From contig NC_079886.1 in assembly GCF_029227915.1 (NCBI RefSeq), positions 17,770,501-17,834,500 of the forward strand: a DNA stretch of 64,000 nt, in the 5' to 3' direction. The notes beneath the pieces are model-generated. The model ran no database searches, was not told where the DNA came from, and was given only the letters and a program-made list of their open reading frames with translations. The position numbers and the translations under genes are program-made. This DNA is from Hydractinia symbiolongicarpus (lineage: Eukaryota > Cnidaria > Hydrozoa > Anthoathecata > Hydractiniidae). Shown here in pieces: positions 23,501-38,500 of the stretch (its first letter is position 1; each line of letters opens with the position of its first letter).

Positions 23501-26500
23501 GTTGGTTTTTTACTTATCTCTCTGAGACAATCCAGTAATGCTGATATCTAAATAGATGAACAATCAAATTAGTGACGAGTCACTATGATTTTTTTCAAAT
23601 TCCGTAAACTCGTTGGGAAAATAAAACGTACCTTGGTACTCTTATAAGTTGGCTGCAGTTGAACTGGTCGACTTTCCTATTAAATAAAAAAAAAACAAGT
23701 CACAAGAACTATTTTTTTTAGTTCAAATATAAACGATACAGCTAGTTACTGGTAATAAAGTAAAAAGTCTTCAAATAAAAATATGTCAAAGATACAATGT
23801 TAATATTTTCCTGAAGGCCTTCACTTTATTTAATCTTAAGCCTAAATATTTTTGGTAGCTGTATTTCCTTATTCTGGACTGTTATAACGATCGCAAAAAA
23901 ATTTACACTGATGGCATCTACGGAAAAAACAGGTTGTCTAGATGTCTATATGGTTCTACAGTGTGTATAATTTCTTGCACCTTGACCTTTTCAATGGTCC
24001 GTTTATTACACGCCATTCTTTAAAATTGCGGAGATGAGCTTATTGAATCATTTCGTAACCCAGTCTAAATATTCTTGGTAGCAATATACTGAACCTTCAA
24101 AATGATCGTACGTTTGTATTGATACTACAGAAAAAAGCACTTACTTTAAACAATGGACTATCTGCATCAATAGAAAGATTTCCAAACTGTTCATCCAATG
24201 GTAAATCGATACCTTCTGTTTTACATAATTCACTATCCAAAGCCTATAAAAAATTACTTTCGTAAGATCATGATAACTCCATTTTCAAGAAATGTTATAA
24301 AAAGACAACACATTATATGTTGTCTCGAATATAATTTAAACTCTGCCATAACCGCTCTCCTTTTTTCAAAAAGGTGACAAATAGGTAAATTTTCCAGGGT
24401 CTGTCTGAATCCTGAATAAAACGTCTTTCCAATAAACCATGAACTTCTTATGTGTAGAAAATTTGAAACATTTGAACGAATACAATAAATTAAAACAGTT
24501 TCATGAGCCGAACAAATTTAAAAAACTTCCACGACCTAAAAAAATATCAAACATTTCCTGGCGTTTACTGAATGAATCATCTCCTAGCCAACCTTAACAC
24601 AACACTCTACCACAGAGCATATTTTTTCATTGTATCTTAATGAGAGAATTTCTTACATCACACATTAAACTGAGGTGTCCACAGCACTGCCGCAATCTTA
24701 ACACAAGCACTAGAAGACATCCAGCATTTACAGCGTTCACACCTCTTAAGCCAAACACAGACAGAGCTTTGTCAATATCCATTCCCAGAACAGTGGTCGG
24801 CATTTCATCACTAGAAGATCTTCTCGGTTGAGACGTTGTGGAGTGACCGCCATGGCGAGTGTCCAAAAATTGTGTGAACATGTTCCTAAAAAAAAATTTA
24901 TATTTGATATTTTTCTTTTCATCCCATTTTATCCCATCTTATTGAAAAATAGGTTACAAAATGCACTGCAGGCTGGGACATGCAAGAAATATTGGCAGGT
25001 TTTAACATCTAACGTTTATGAACCAAAAATAGACAACATACAACACGAACTGTTAGCAAAATTTGGCGGAATGATGGATGCACGAAAAGTAAAGGCATGA
25101 AAATCAAAAGCGCGTGAAATTTAAGGCGCGCAAAATTTAAGGGAGATTTAAGTATTCTAATGATTTCGCGAATCACCAAATGCCATATTAAATAAAAGAC
25201 CAGAATAATTTCTTAATTGGTAAACAAAAACGGCTTTAATGAACGCCTGACAACCTGTCAAATTACCGCTCGTGTAACAATAACAGATAGAGCAACCTCG
25301 TCCCCAGGATTGTTAGGCTTTTTATATTTAAAAAGTCCTGGGGACGAGGTTGAAGATAAAGATAAAAATGAAAGTAGACATGTTAGTTACCCAAGTTTAT
25401 TTTCTTTTACCCTCTTTCTGTTCTTTTAAATTCTTAGAGTCTATAAACTTTATGTAAAATTTTATAAAACTAGGGTCTGTTTGTCGACATTTCCATAACA
25501 CAATTTCCGGCCTCAAATAAGATCCTCCAAGGAAAACTTGAGGAAAAATAGATATAGAAAAGTCATGAAGGTCCAAGCTTTTATTTTGAGATTTAGGATA
25601 CGTACTTCGAGAATTTTTGGAGGACTTCGTAAACAGCCATTTCATCTTTTGATAATTCTAGTTTGTGCAAAACACTACTGCGGTTCGGTAACGACACCTA
25701 AAACAAAACAGATTTTCAGGACTGTAAAAAACATATGGAAAAAAGCTAACAGATAGATGTCCTAAGGAAAACAATAGCAACGAACTGTTGGTTCACACTT
25801 TTTACGAAATTCGAGAAATCACCAAATTCAAAGAAGCTACTTTGTGCAGAATTAGATTTAGTTCATCCTAATGAACTAAAAGTTTGGAATAAGTCTTGAA
25901 TAAGTACAAGAAAAAATCAGATTTTTAATACTGCAAAAACACGATCAAAAAGCAGCTGATATTCTACAGAAACAATTAAATAATAATAGGAAATCTTTTG
26001 TCAAAAAACATTTCAGAGAACTTCTTTTCGCGATTTTGACACAAAATTGAAAAATTAAAATCGGCAAAATTCAAATTCTAATACCTAGTGGGATGTTACA
26101 GAAAAAAACAAATTAGTTTATATATATAAATATAAAAATAAAAAACATTCGATTTTCATTTTTATATTTTAATGAAAACCTTGAGTCGCCAAAATAATTC
26201 AGCGAAAGTGCGTATGTCAACCGCAAAATTAAATTCTACGAAAATTTCTTTCCTTAGACAGAATTTTGGACAGAATAAAATCTTACAGACAAGCTACTTA
26301 CTATGGGTTTGCCTGTCTTTGAATCAGTTTGGTCTTTTGTACGGCGCAACAAAATGCTGTTGACAATAGAATTCATTCTTTTCGTTCCACTCGCGTTCTT
26401 ATTGTCCACCTCTCTCTTCCAAACTTTTAGTTCGTCAAAGGGAGAGACTCGAAGAAATTTTACAAGTGAGTACAAATCCATCGTTTGGTTTTGTATAGGG

Positions 26501-29500
26501 GTTCCTGTTACTATCCAACGACTCTCTAAAAGTTGAATTCAACAAATTTTAAGAAATTATATAGAACGATTTTGTGTCAAGTATTTTCTGCTGATAGCAT
26601 AACCCTAAGTATCATGCCGCACACATATTTTTTTATAAGCAGCCAGCTTATATAAGCAACTGTACCAAAATCTGCAAAATTGCTAAGCAACTTTTGTATT
26701 CGTATAAGCCTTACTATAGCAGGATTGTTTATAATTTTATTGTCCCATATTTTTTGATACTTTTCTAAGCAACTGTTAAGCAATCATTAAGCAATTTTTG
26801 TATCAGTTTACAGGTTTTTTGAAGAACTCTGGTGCCAGGTCAAAAGTCAAGTTATTTTTAAAAAAAGTATATGTACTATACGTATGGTACTACAGCAAGA
26901 TACAAACAGCTCTATATACTATGCTTCAGAATCGTTGACTGATATATGTCATGGTGTCCTTAGGTTGATCAATCATTAAATTATGTCTGTATTGTATAAA
27001 AGCAGGCAATAATTTGACTTCAATACTTCACCCTTCCACAATACTTACCTCCTTCAAGAGCACAGATAGCTATAGAGGTAGCAGTTTTGTGGTTTTTAAT
27101 ATTGTGACCTTCATCTAATATTATACGCCTCCAAAATATTTTAAACAGGGGTCCTTCTTCCAGTTTCTTCGGAGCAGTGGAATCTAGCCATTCTGATAAG
27201 CCAGCCTAATTATACAAAACCAGTATACCTATTATCTAATGTGTTTGATATATCTGAGTTCAAAGATCAATCTACCCAATCAGATTTCAATAGAAATTCT
27301 TTGGTCACACACATCCATTTTAACAACGTAAAAATCCTTGGTTACATAGCACAAAACAGACCATACAAAATACATTTAAATTCTACTGAACAGACAAACC
27401 GAAATAATATCTTCAATACATTTAAATTGTTTTTATAAAACATGAGAAATGTTATAGGTTATAAAGTGGATTTTTATTACAAAAAACAAAAAAAAAGATA
27501 TCCAAATTGAAATTGGAACAGACATACCTTTGGTTTTTCCTTCTCCTTTTCAACAAATGGTTTGCCTTCTATACTAACTATGTTGTACGTAGTTAGAACA
27601 ATGTCATGAGCTGCTAATCTAAAAACGAAACCTTACATTGAAAATATCTACGAGGAAGAAACCTCTTTGCGGCGGAAACTCAAGCAGAAGTTTTCACATA
27701 GAGGCTTTATGGTTCCTACAATGTCTCACAGATGCGTTCTCCAACCACCGTTTTTTATAAGAGTAGGGTAGTAAAATCTACAAATAAATTTACCATATAC
27801 TTAAAAATTTTTGAGGTACACTTAAAGTTTCAGTGTCACCAAAACAGACTTAAAAGATAAAAATTACATTGTAACATACAAATTGATGTGAAAAACAAGG
27901 AGACACTGCATCTCTTTTCTAAAAGTGAACCTCAAATGAACGCCGTATACCTTTTACTCTTTTCTTATATTAAAAAATTGACAGTATACCTTTTCACTCT
28001 TTTTTCTCTGTTAGAACCATGATATAAACAAACACGCAATTGTAGTTTTTTCACTCTTTTCTCGATTTCTTTGTGCCACTGATGAACCAGTGAAGCCGGA
28101 CATATCACCACAGTACATCTTGAAAACTGCAATGTTGAATCCGACCCTAGTTCTAAATCACAGAAATGTTAAAGATCCAGCAATGGACTCAGTAACACAA
28201 GAGTGTTAAAATTACAGACACTGGTAAAAGTTTTCTTGATAAATTGGTAATAAATATGGCACACTCCCTTAATTCAGGAAGAATACAATATGGAAACCAA
28301 TGTAAGTCTTAGGGATTGTAAATATTTAGTCTTTAGAAAGTCACCTAATTTCATAATTTAAAATTACAAACAGTTTAAGTTTAAAACAATTTCACCTCAC
28401 AGAAAGACACTTTTTATGGAACTTTCTTCTTATTTGAAGTTGGACCCTAATTACAAAAAATTTTTCTACAAAAAAAATATTTTCACGGTTATTAATGGCA
28501 CAAATAAATTTTCCAAAATTTCTCTCCCATCTTCCCTTAACCTAATTCATACTTCATCCTCCTTCCTATATAACTTTTTTCATAACTTTTACATGTCTCT
28601 AGTTACACCTTGAAATTTTGTTATCCTTTTCCTAACTTTTATTTAGCTTTAATCTTTCAGAAAAATTTTTTCTTAAAAATAAGCAAGATATTTGAAATTT
28701 TGGCAAATATTTGAATTAGGTGAAATTAAGGAAAAAAAATTTTCTGAAAACTTATTTTATCATGTTTATAGCAATTCCTTAGCAGTATTTTTTCTTTGTC
28801 TTTAAGGTGACTAAATTTGAGGTAATTACACAAATCTTGTAAGAATCTCAAATTTAAGGTATTTTTATATTTTTCGGGATTTGATGACGTCATTGGAAAA
28901 GATGCCACATCAGTAACCTTTTAATTAAATCATTACTTAAGGCCTGGGTACTAAGTTTTAAGCCTTTTAAACAACAATTGCAAAAAATCAAAAAAGGCCA
29001 AATCAGCACTAACATTTAGGAGTCCCCAATTCGGCCAGCAATGTTAAGATAGATTTATGATCTAACTCACCTTGAATTTTACTAGTATTGTCTTGTTTGC
29101 TTTTTAAGGCAAGTGAGATCATGGTTAATGTTTTTCCAAGTCCCATATCGTCAGCTAGGCACAGAAGTTTGTAAAAAAAGCAGCTATTACAAATCAAAGA
29201 TAGAAAAAAGGCAGTTAGAAAGGTGACAATCGATTTTCTTTCTAGTTAATGTACTGTTGATGAACAGCGTTGTTTATTTCTGAAGAAATTAGGAGATTAT
29301 TAAAAGCATTGAGATGCTCTAATCATGATTGTTAAAACCTAAAAACTCAGAAAAACAAAGCTAGTTCAAGACATAATAATTAAAGTACAATTTTTTTACA
29401 TCAAAACATCAAAAACAGGTAAAAGTCTACCAAACACATACCAAGTATTCCTCCAGAGGGGATTTGTTTTTCTCTCCATAGCAACCAAGCCATTGCTTGT

Positions 29501-32500
29501 CTTTGATGAGTCATTAATGTCACACACAAGCCAATCGGGTCTTCTGCTTCCTCTGCAGAAGCAGGACAAGTATCAAGTGACCTGCAAATAAAACGATAAA
29601 TGCTGTAGAAGTTCTCCTAAATTAGTAAACTCTAAAAAGATTAAAAGTAGAAGTATTTCAGAGGTTTAAAATTTGAATTTACTTGTGCAGCTGTTCAATT
29701 GCTCCTTTTGTAATCCTACCGACTTCTTTTAGTCTGGTCTCTGTCATTCGGCCACCAAAAAGTGGGGCTGATCGGTTTTGAGCTAAATTATACAGACTTC
29801 CTGGATGGTCATATCCAATGTTTATCACAGAATGTGGTACTGGAGCTGCCATTGATGGCAAGGCAATCTTCAGTGGAGCTTGCGGTAATACTGAAACAAA
29901 ACAAACATCTATGGTATATATGTTAAATTTCCCGTTTCTGTTACAAAAACCAAAATTTTTTTTGTCATTTCAGAAAAAAGTAGAAACAAAATAAAATTAA
30001 TTATGAACTGAAAAAATAGAGATTAGAAGTAAAATCATTCAATATTTAAATCTTTTATAGTGAAGCAGTATCACTTCTAGCTGATTTTGATTAATACATT
30101 GACATGACAGAACTGATGTGTCACACCTTTTTGATGTCCGTGCATTTTCATTTCCCTTAATTTTGAATTCAATAAGTCAATATTGGATCTTATTTTTTGT
30201 CCTCCATCAGGAGCATGTGGACCAATCTTTTGTAACAAATTCTAAAAATAATGTAATATAATTACTGACACTGATTTAGTCTAAAGTACCTCTATCAATG
30301 ACTTACAGTTTGTTTTTTGATTTCAAGCTCAATTGACTCAATTGTTCCATGCAGAATGTTTTTTGCAGGATTACTTGACGTGTGGTATTCCATTGTATTC
30401 TCTGATTTTACCTCATCTTCTTCATCACTACTTATAATTTCTATTGTGTTTGAACTTGATTTTTTATCTGTAGGATTTGAATCAAATGTTGCACTTTTAT
30501 TTGATGATGCACTGGAATTCATTGAGCTATTTTCTGAAACGTCACTGATACGCGCATTTCTTGGAATATGAAAAACTGAGCGAGACGTATCAAGGTCAGC
30601 CAAATTCTCTTCACTGAGTTTAGTAGTGTGTTCTACGGCACTTTCTGATAAACAACTATCCCGCGGTATGTGAAACACTTTAGATTCCTCTACATGACTG
30701 TCTTGTAAAGAACTGTGGGAGTGATGGTCACCTTGTAATTGCTTTGATTGTTGACTTTCGATTATTTGTTGCTCCACAGTCGTTTTATCCTTGAAATAAT
30801 GTGATTCTACTCTTTTTTGTTGACCTTCAAATGCATTAAAAACCTTTTTCTGTTTCTCTTTTAAAGTGTGTGCATAATTTTTAATGTCTTTCAGTTTCTC
30901 CCTAGGATTCACCACACCATCCTAGACAAGAGAAACACTTAATGGGATCCCGATGTACTTTTACAAAATGGAGTTTACCTGAAATTCCCAATGACATATT
31001 CACGTTTTTGTTAAAAATTCATGTGATTCCGGTTATATAGCTTTTTAAACATTTTTTTTTTTGATTAACCACCATCTTGGCTATCTTTTTCGCCATTAAA
31101 AATTTTCATACTAGCTCTAGTCTTTTTTAGTGGCATGTGAGCCAATTACGTTTATTTTGTAAGTAACACTATTACTAGCTGTCATAATCAAAACAGATAC
31201 CTTTACAAACGACCACTTTTCTTTAAAAATTAAAAATAATTCTGCATAAAGTTCTCTGCAAATAATTTTTTACAAAAAATAATAATCGTACAGATCATTT
31301 TTTCATATCTAAGCAATCAATCGAAAAGTTAAATGTGAATGATTTATATATCAAGGGCCTTTCATTTAAAAAACAGGTTGTCGTGATTTTTATTTCAAAG
31401 GACTTTATTTGAAACGCAGGTTGTAAGAAGAGGGGTGGGCGTAACCTCATCAAGGGTACAATACCAAAAATATTCCCTCGCTTTCAGGTGCTGCATGCAT
31501 CGACACTGCATTTAACCTCAAAAAAATTGTTTAGAAAAAAAAAAAGATCCAGTACTATACCTGAAAGTTTTAAAATAGTCATCATATTCATTATGATGAA
31601 ACATAAAACATTTGTCTCATTTCATATAGTAATTGTGTTTGGGATGGTTACCATACGTTTTTACGTATCCCGATTCAAGTGTCGACTAAAAAAATCAAAA
31701 ACTTAGTTGGATACCATCCTCGTTCCCTCGTTTCTGCTTTAATATCAGAATGGTGAATGAACCATATATCTGTCTCGTTATCTCGATAAAGAGGCAACAA
31801 GCGCTGAGATTGACATTGGGAAAAGACAAGTCCCCTGAGAACAAGGTTGATATTAGTTCGTTATTGCTAACTGATGAAAGCAATCCCCTGACGGACATAT
31901 TAAACTCTAGTATACTGTTGGAAGGAGAATTAGTTGGCTCTATAGCGCTCCAAACTGACAGTTGACAGTTCATTTTTATTAGAATGCAAACAGATTCTTC
32001 CAGTTTTTTTTGTACATAGCTGACGCCTCAACTAACGTTAAGGAAAACCACATTAGAAAAAAAGGAAAATATCCAACACCAAAAAAAGCCAAACAAAATA
32101 GGAAATTGACATGGCGTTCTAATTTTCAAGCAAAATCATTTCAAGTGATAAATGTGAAAGCATCGTTCATCAGGAGAATGATGAAATTTCACATAGTGAG
32201 GATGGCGAGGATAGTTATAAGTAAAGGTAGTTATGAGAGTGAAGGTAGTGATGAGGGTCTAAGGGTGAAGGTAGTGATGAGGGTGAAGGTAGTGATGAGA
32301 GTGAAGGTAGTGATGAGAGGGAAGGTTGTGATGAGAGTGAAGGTGGTGACGAGGGTTAAGATAATGATAAAGGTGAAGGTAGTAATGAGAGTGAAGCCAG
32401 TGATTATAGTGAGGGTAGTGATGAAAGTGAAGGTAGCGATGAAAATGAAGTTAGTGAAACAAGACATATGATATACGCAAACAACTTCGCGAATAAAGTT

Positions 32501-35500
32501 TACAAAAAGCTGTCTATCAAATTGGGATTTTTGTTACGAAGTTAGACACGACATTTTTACTATTCAGATACGCAATAATATTTGTTACACACTTATTTTT
32601 CAAAATTGATTTGTGAGACCTTCCTGAACGGAAAATTCCTCGAACTTTTAATTTTCGATGGGTCCGTCTTGGGTGAACCGACTGACAGGAAGAAGAAAGA
32701 CCACAAACCCACAAACCCCAAAATTTGCGAAATTCATTAATTGAGTTAATTCTGCCTACATTCACTTTTAAAAAGTTTGGTGGAAACACCTTTATTTACT
32801 AGTTAGTTAAACAAGTGTTTTGAACACTTGTCTTATCTTTTTAAAAAAGAAAAAAGAAAAAAAAAGTAAAAATAGTTACCAAGATGAGATTCGAACACAC
32901 AACGACTCCCGTGTCGGTGCTCAGAGAGGCAAAAATTTCCATTCTTGTAGGACACATTTGCGTTTTAATACAAGCTCACGAGCTTGTAAAGAGTGAAGGT
33001 AGTGATGAAAGTGATGAGGGTGAGGGTAGTGATAAGAGTGAAGGTGGTAATAAGGGTGATGATGGTGAAGGTAGTGATAAGGGTGAAGGTAGTGATGAGG
33101 GTGAAGATAGTGATGAAAGTGATGAGGGAGAAGGGAGTGATAAGGGCGAAGGTAAACAAGGTAGGCAAGATTTGTGAGGAATTCAAATTGGAGTTAAAAT
33201 GTAAATATTGAATAAACTGTAAACAAAGACATTTCTGTAAACAAAACCATTTTTTGTATGTAAGAACAATTTGTAAATAGCGAATCAGATATTGAATTAG
33301 ATGAATCAGTTGTATGTAACCATAGTGATGGAAAAGATTATTTTCCATTTAACCACTCAGAGACTATCGCCAAGTTTAAGTGTTTGGCATGGATTGTGAA
33401 CTTGACCTTTTTATCTGATACCGTATACTACCAAATGACACTGTCCTTTTTCCCGTTACACAAGTCAATAATTAGAATGGCATGAAAAAGGAAGGTTACG
33501 AATGATTGCTAAAAAGATTGAAAAAAGAAGGTGTTACGATTGGCATTGTCTCAATGGACAAGCATCAGCTTGAACATCAGCCATCAATTTGACCAATAGG
33601 ATATTGCCAATACAATCTGCAAAAAATGAGCAACGCATCAAAAAAAAAAAAAATCCAGAGACAGCTTGTTGGAATGGGTTCCTTCAATAGTGAACCACTG
33701 TTGGTGGAGTGTAACAACAGCTGCAAAAAAACCTCAGGTTTTTTATGACCAATTTTCTTCAATCATTTATCATACCGTAAATGGGTATGAATGGGGTGGT
33801 TGTAAGTACTTCAAGTGTTGTGAACACAACACTATCCCAATTGAAAAGGCTGAGAGAAAGAAATGGTTTGTGGGAGGGAGTGACAAACCAGTACCTTATT
33901 ATTGAAATACATTAAAAAGCAGTACCATTTTAAACAAGACTATATGTACTTGGTGCGTACTTGGAGGCATTAGATACAAATTTTAACACTTGTCAAAATC
34001 AAGCCAGAATCTTTCAAAATTCAAAAAATTAGTTGCTTATAAAATATATGCTAAGAAAAGATGCGATCACCTGATGGTGATGATGCCGGGCAAGGAAGAA
34101 GAAAGGTAAACCAAGAAAAAGGGTATTGGCACTGAAAGATCGAGAAGATAGAGACAATATCATTGCACAAGGGAGAGACAGTCATGATTATCTTAAATTT
34201 TTATTTGAATTATGCAGTACAATGGACTTTTTTTCTATCTTAAATACCCTAATCTTAGTACCATTAAGTAACTTTAATGTTATATTTATATCTTTCTCGA
34301 ACTCTCCCAATCTGGAAAAATTATTCAGTCCTTTGAAAGGTCAAGATAAAGAGAGTCCACTGTATTTTCAAAACCTTTGTACAAACAATTTTTGTGTTTC
34401 ACTAATAATTGAACTATAACAAAAATTTACTAATCTTCGTCAACTCCACCTATAAACTTCCAAACTTCAACAAGCTCAGAAACTGCATTAGCACCCTCGT
34501 GCTTGCCTTTAAAGTAAACATATTTCCCATCAGCTTCAGGAAAAGTATCTCTGATTTTAGAGACAGCGCAGGCATATAAACCAGCTAAATTGTCGGTAAG
34601 CAGCATACCTATATGTTCTATAAAGAAAAGGAAAGTTTTTACCCACAAACATATCTTTTTTGAATTAGGCTTTACCTAACTTGAATGTTTACCTATTTGG
34701 AATATTTTTTTCGGAAGACAACCAGGAACCCTCTCGGTCATTGAGGCTAACCATTTCAGACCATAGTACATAATGATTTAAACACACCACTTCGAATCCT
34801 TCGTGTTGAGTAATACATTTTACTTCTAGTAATAAAAGTCCGTTATCAGAAATTAAATTGTCAGGAAATACTGCTGTCTGAAACAGGATCTTTTGAGATA
34901 GCAAAATATGCACTAAAGCGCATTTTTAACACATTGCGAAAGGATACTGTTTACCTGGTGAAAGTTTTCTAAATTTAATTTCATCGATTTCTGTGCAACA
35001 CAGACATTCGCTATTTACTGGCATCTTTCTGCATAATAAGCATTTGCACCAAACGTGTGCTTTGATTTATGGCAATGTTTTGGATATCGTTATCCACTTC
35101 TTTGTCTTCATCAACATCCTCCCACTCATGGTCACATTCTACACAAGTTCTTTTATTTTTATCAGTTGGTTCAAACTGATACGAATTAACATACATCTTT
35201 AATTAATGAAAATGAAGAAAAAGCATGTCAATTTGTTATTAATGATTATAAAAAATGTTTCAGTGTATGCAATTTGTAAAGCATTTACAGTGTGACAACC
35301 CAGCCTTACGTGGTTTGTAAAAGTGCAATGTATTTCAGAAGTAAATAAGCTCGGGGACGAGGTTAAACCTGTGGCATTGATGTTCGTCCTACATCTTGGA
35401 AAAATACCATAAGAAAAAAAACTTTAATTAGACAGCAACTTCTGTCTCCTACTGTGATGTGGGATGCATTGAAGCAGTGACCTTCAGCAGTTCTTTTCTA

Positions 35501-38500
35501 TTGTTTTTTTATCCCTATATCATCCAGAGTGACTTAGACCTGGAAATGAGGTTGGAAATACCAAAAAAATTTCATTACTCAAAAAACAAACTATTCCTAC
35601 AGAGATTGATTTGGAAAATAGGTTTAATTTTTGGAAAATAGGTTAAATAATTAACTTTTTTGCAAAGGCATAATAATTGTTTTTGGCTATGAAAGTTATT
35701 AATCATACTGAATGAAAGTCATTAATTTGAGCCTCACATTAATATTACGTAACAGGGTCACGTGCCACTGGTATGAAAACTTTTAACAAAGAAAAAGGTC
35801 AAAGATAAATATTTAAACAGCTATATCTGGAGTCACGTGAACTTTTAACAAATAGAGAATATGTTGTTGGGAATTTCTCGTAATTTCAGGTAAGTCCAAC
35901 TTTGGGATCCCTGTAAATAAACAATGGAAAGCTGTTGTAATGCTAATATAAATCACTTTCACAATAAATTTGGGTCCACCTGTTTAAGGGATCGTCCACA
36001 AATTTCGTCCCATTAACGAGACGCTATAAGACGAAAAAGTTAAAAAAAATTCGTCTCGTTTTGTTCTTAATTGAAATTGAGACGATTTAAAAATCGTCTC
36101 ATAAATATCAGGAGACGATATTTTGTCAATTCGTCTCAGAATAAAAAAAGTGGAACAGAATATTTTAAGACGAATTGAGACGAATTGAGACGCTGCGGTA
36201 AAATCACGGAGACGAATTGAGACGAATTAAGACGCTGCGGTAAAATCACGGAGACGAATTGAGACGAATTAAGACGCTGCGGTAAAATCACGGAGACGAA
36301 TTGAGACGAACTAAGACGACAGGGTTTCTTAAACACGAAAATTTATTTAAAAAGCTAGTGTTTTTTAAAGTGGTTTTAATGTATTCAGATATTTCAGATA
36401 GCGACAGCGACCTAGATTGGTTGTTTACGGACGATTCTTTGTCCGATGATGAAAATGAAGATTACATCAACGAAATTTTACAATGCGGTAAATATTTATT
36501 TTTATCTCGTCGTAAAATTTTCAGCAACGGTCTTGAAAACAAAAAAATATATAATTGCCCAATTTATCTTGTGATTTTTCCGTAGTCATGAGAAAAAAAC
36601 TACTATAATTATAAAACTATATATTTTCTTTATTCGTAAATTTAAAGCTCGATGATGCAAAATCTTTAAAAGATTTGTTGTTTTTTTACCAACAACACAC
36701 AAATATTCGAAAAACCTCACTATTTTAACTTTTCTCTTCGCACATGCCGGTGTGAGCATAAGAAGTAAATAATAGCAATTGAAGTTTGTTGCAATATTGC
36801 TTCTGAAAATTACGAAAAAAAACTATTTTTGCTTTATTATTTTTGTCAACTTGCACTGTTATATTAACTTAATGTATAATTATACTTATACAATTGATTA
36901 TGGTGGGCTGCACATTGCAAAAAAAAAATTATTAACAATTTTATGTGACAGAAACGGCTTGTCAGAAGCAAATAATGTTCCGCAAAAAAACTGTGTGACG
37001 TGCGGTTGCATTACGTAAAATGATTTCAGACAAATTAGATAGCCGCTTGTTTAGACACTCAGTTGAGCAGCCTAGTGCCCATGGATTAAGATTTGAATCA
37101 TTTTTTGTAAACTATCACAAAAAAAAATCAAATGGATAAACTTTTTTCCTTTAGCCTTCAATTTTGTCAATTCAATACGCGATTTGTTTTATAAAAACTG
37201 CGTTTTTAAGAGCGTTGAGGCTGAGATTTTGCCAATAATTAAGAACATATTAAAAACGTACTCAACCTGAATTCCTTCACAGATTATAAGAACAAAATAA
37301 TGTATTCCAGTAATCTTTTTTTGTTTGCTTGAATTTTTTATATTTTGTGCTGGACTTAAACATATTATCTCATGTATATAAATACATAAATTTCAGAAAC
37401 TTTGGGAAAAATATATCAATAAGAACAAATAGAGGCTAAATTCTGAAGTCGTGTTCTTACTATTAAGAACAAAATAAGAATAAAACAGACTGAAAGTCTC
37501 AAAAGTAAGAATAGCCAGCCTCAAGTCAGATTTTACTAAATAAACATTAATAAACTTGTTTAGTAATCACTCGCGTCATTATTTGCATTTATAGAATAGT
37601 CTTTTTCTTATTTTAGCTTCAAAAAAACGAGGCAGACCAGCGCTACACGAGCAACATCCGGGCTTGGTTCCATGTATCGCATCCTACATAAGTCAGAACT
37701 CGGCCGAGGCCCATTTGAGGCGCAGAGACAGTATTATGTACACAAATGGTGTAAGCTTAAAAGATATTGTCTCTCACATAAAAAGTACGCTCGGGTTAAA
37801 TGTGAGTAAGAGCGCAGTGCATTACCTCATGAGACCGAGGAGAAAAAAAACCACTTCGAGCAAGCGTCACAAATCGTTGGTTGATGCACGTGTTCCGCCC
37901 AAGCGCAACACGGGAGAAAAAAAGATCCATGAAGATTTTCATTTTTCTTGCTCCCAAGTTAACTTGGTTAATGAGTTAGCGCAGTTATGCAATGAAAACA
38001 CAATCTCCTTGTCAGTTGACAACAAAAACAAGGTGGATGTTGGTATTCCCGCCACGAGTAGACGTGCGCAAATCCGACGTTATCACATCGAAAATGAGGC
38101 TCCCATTTACAATGACCACGACTTCCCCTATCCGAATAGTAAATTAACCCCAGCAGGTTATCAACAATTAAAGGTGAGAATAACAAGATCACGCTCATTA
38201 TCTCCAACCCGCCAGCCTTTAAAAATAAATAGAAAAAGGTCTTTGTCTGAAGGAAGCAGTTTTCTTTTAAATGAAATCATTAACTCAAAATGTCGAAAGG
38301 CAAGTCAGAAAATAAGGGACACCACGGATTGATAAAATAAATAGACGAAATTATTTAGGTCAATTCTCACGTTCCGAACTTTTTTTTTCTCGCATTCTAT
38401 AAAAAACCTTAGGCACAGAAAGGTCAAAGTAAAAGTGTTTTTGCATACGTATTTAGCTACGTATTTATGGACTGGTTTCTTATAAAAAAAACGTGCATAA

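Noticed and set aside
32010-32471. 153-aa plus-strand ORF rich in VKVVMRVK
   Set aside because: It is the wrong frame of the GAAGGTAGTGATGAG minisatellite. The adjacent frame gives the acidic EGSDE repeat.
36136-36336. ORF with repeated [14 protein letters not shown]
   Set aside because: This is translation of the 42-bp subterminal DNA repeat of the transposon, not a protein gene.
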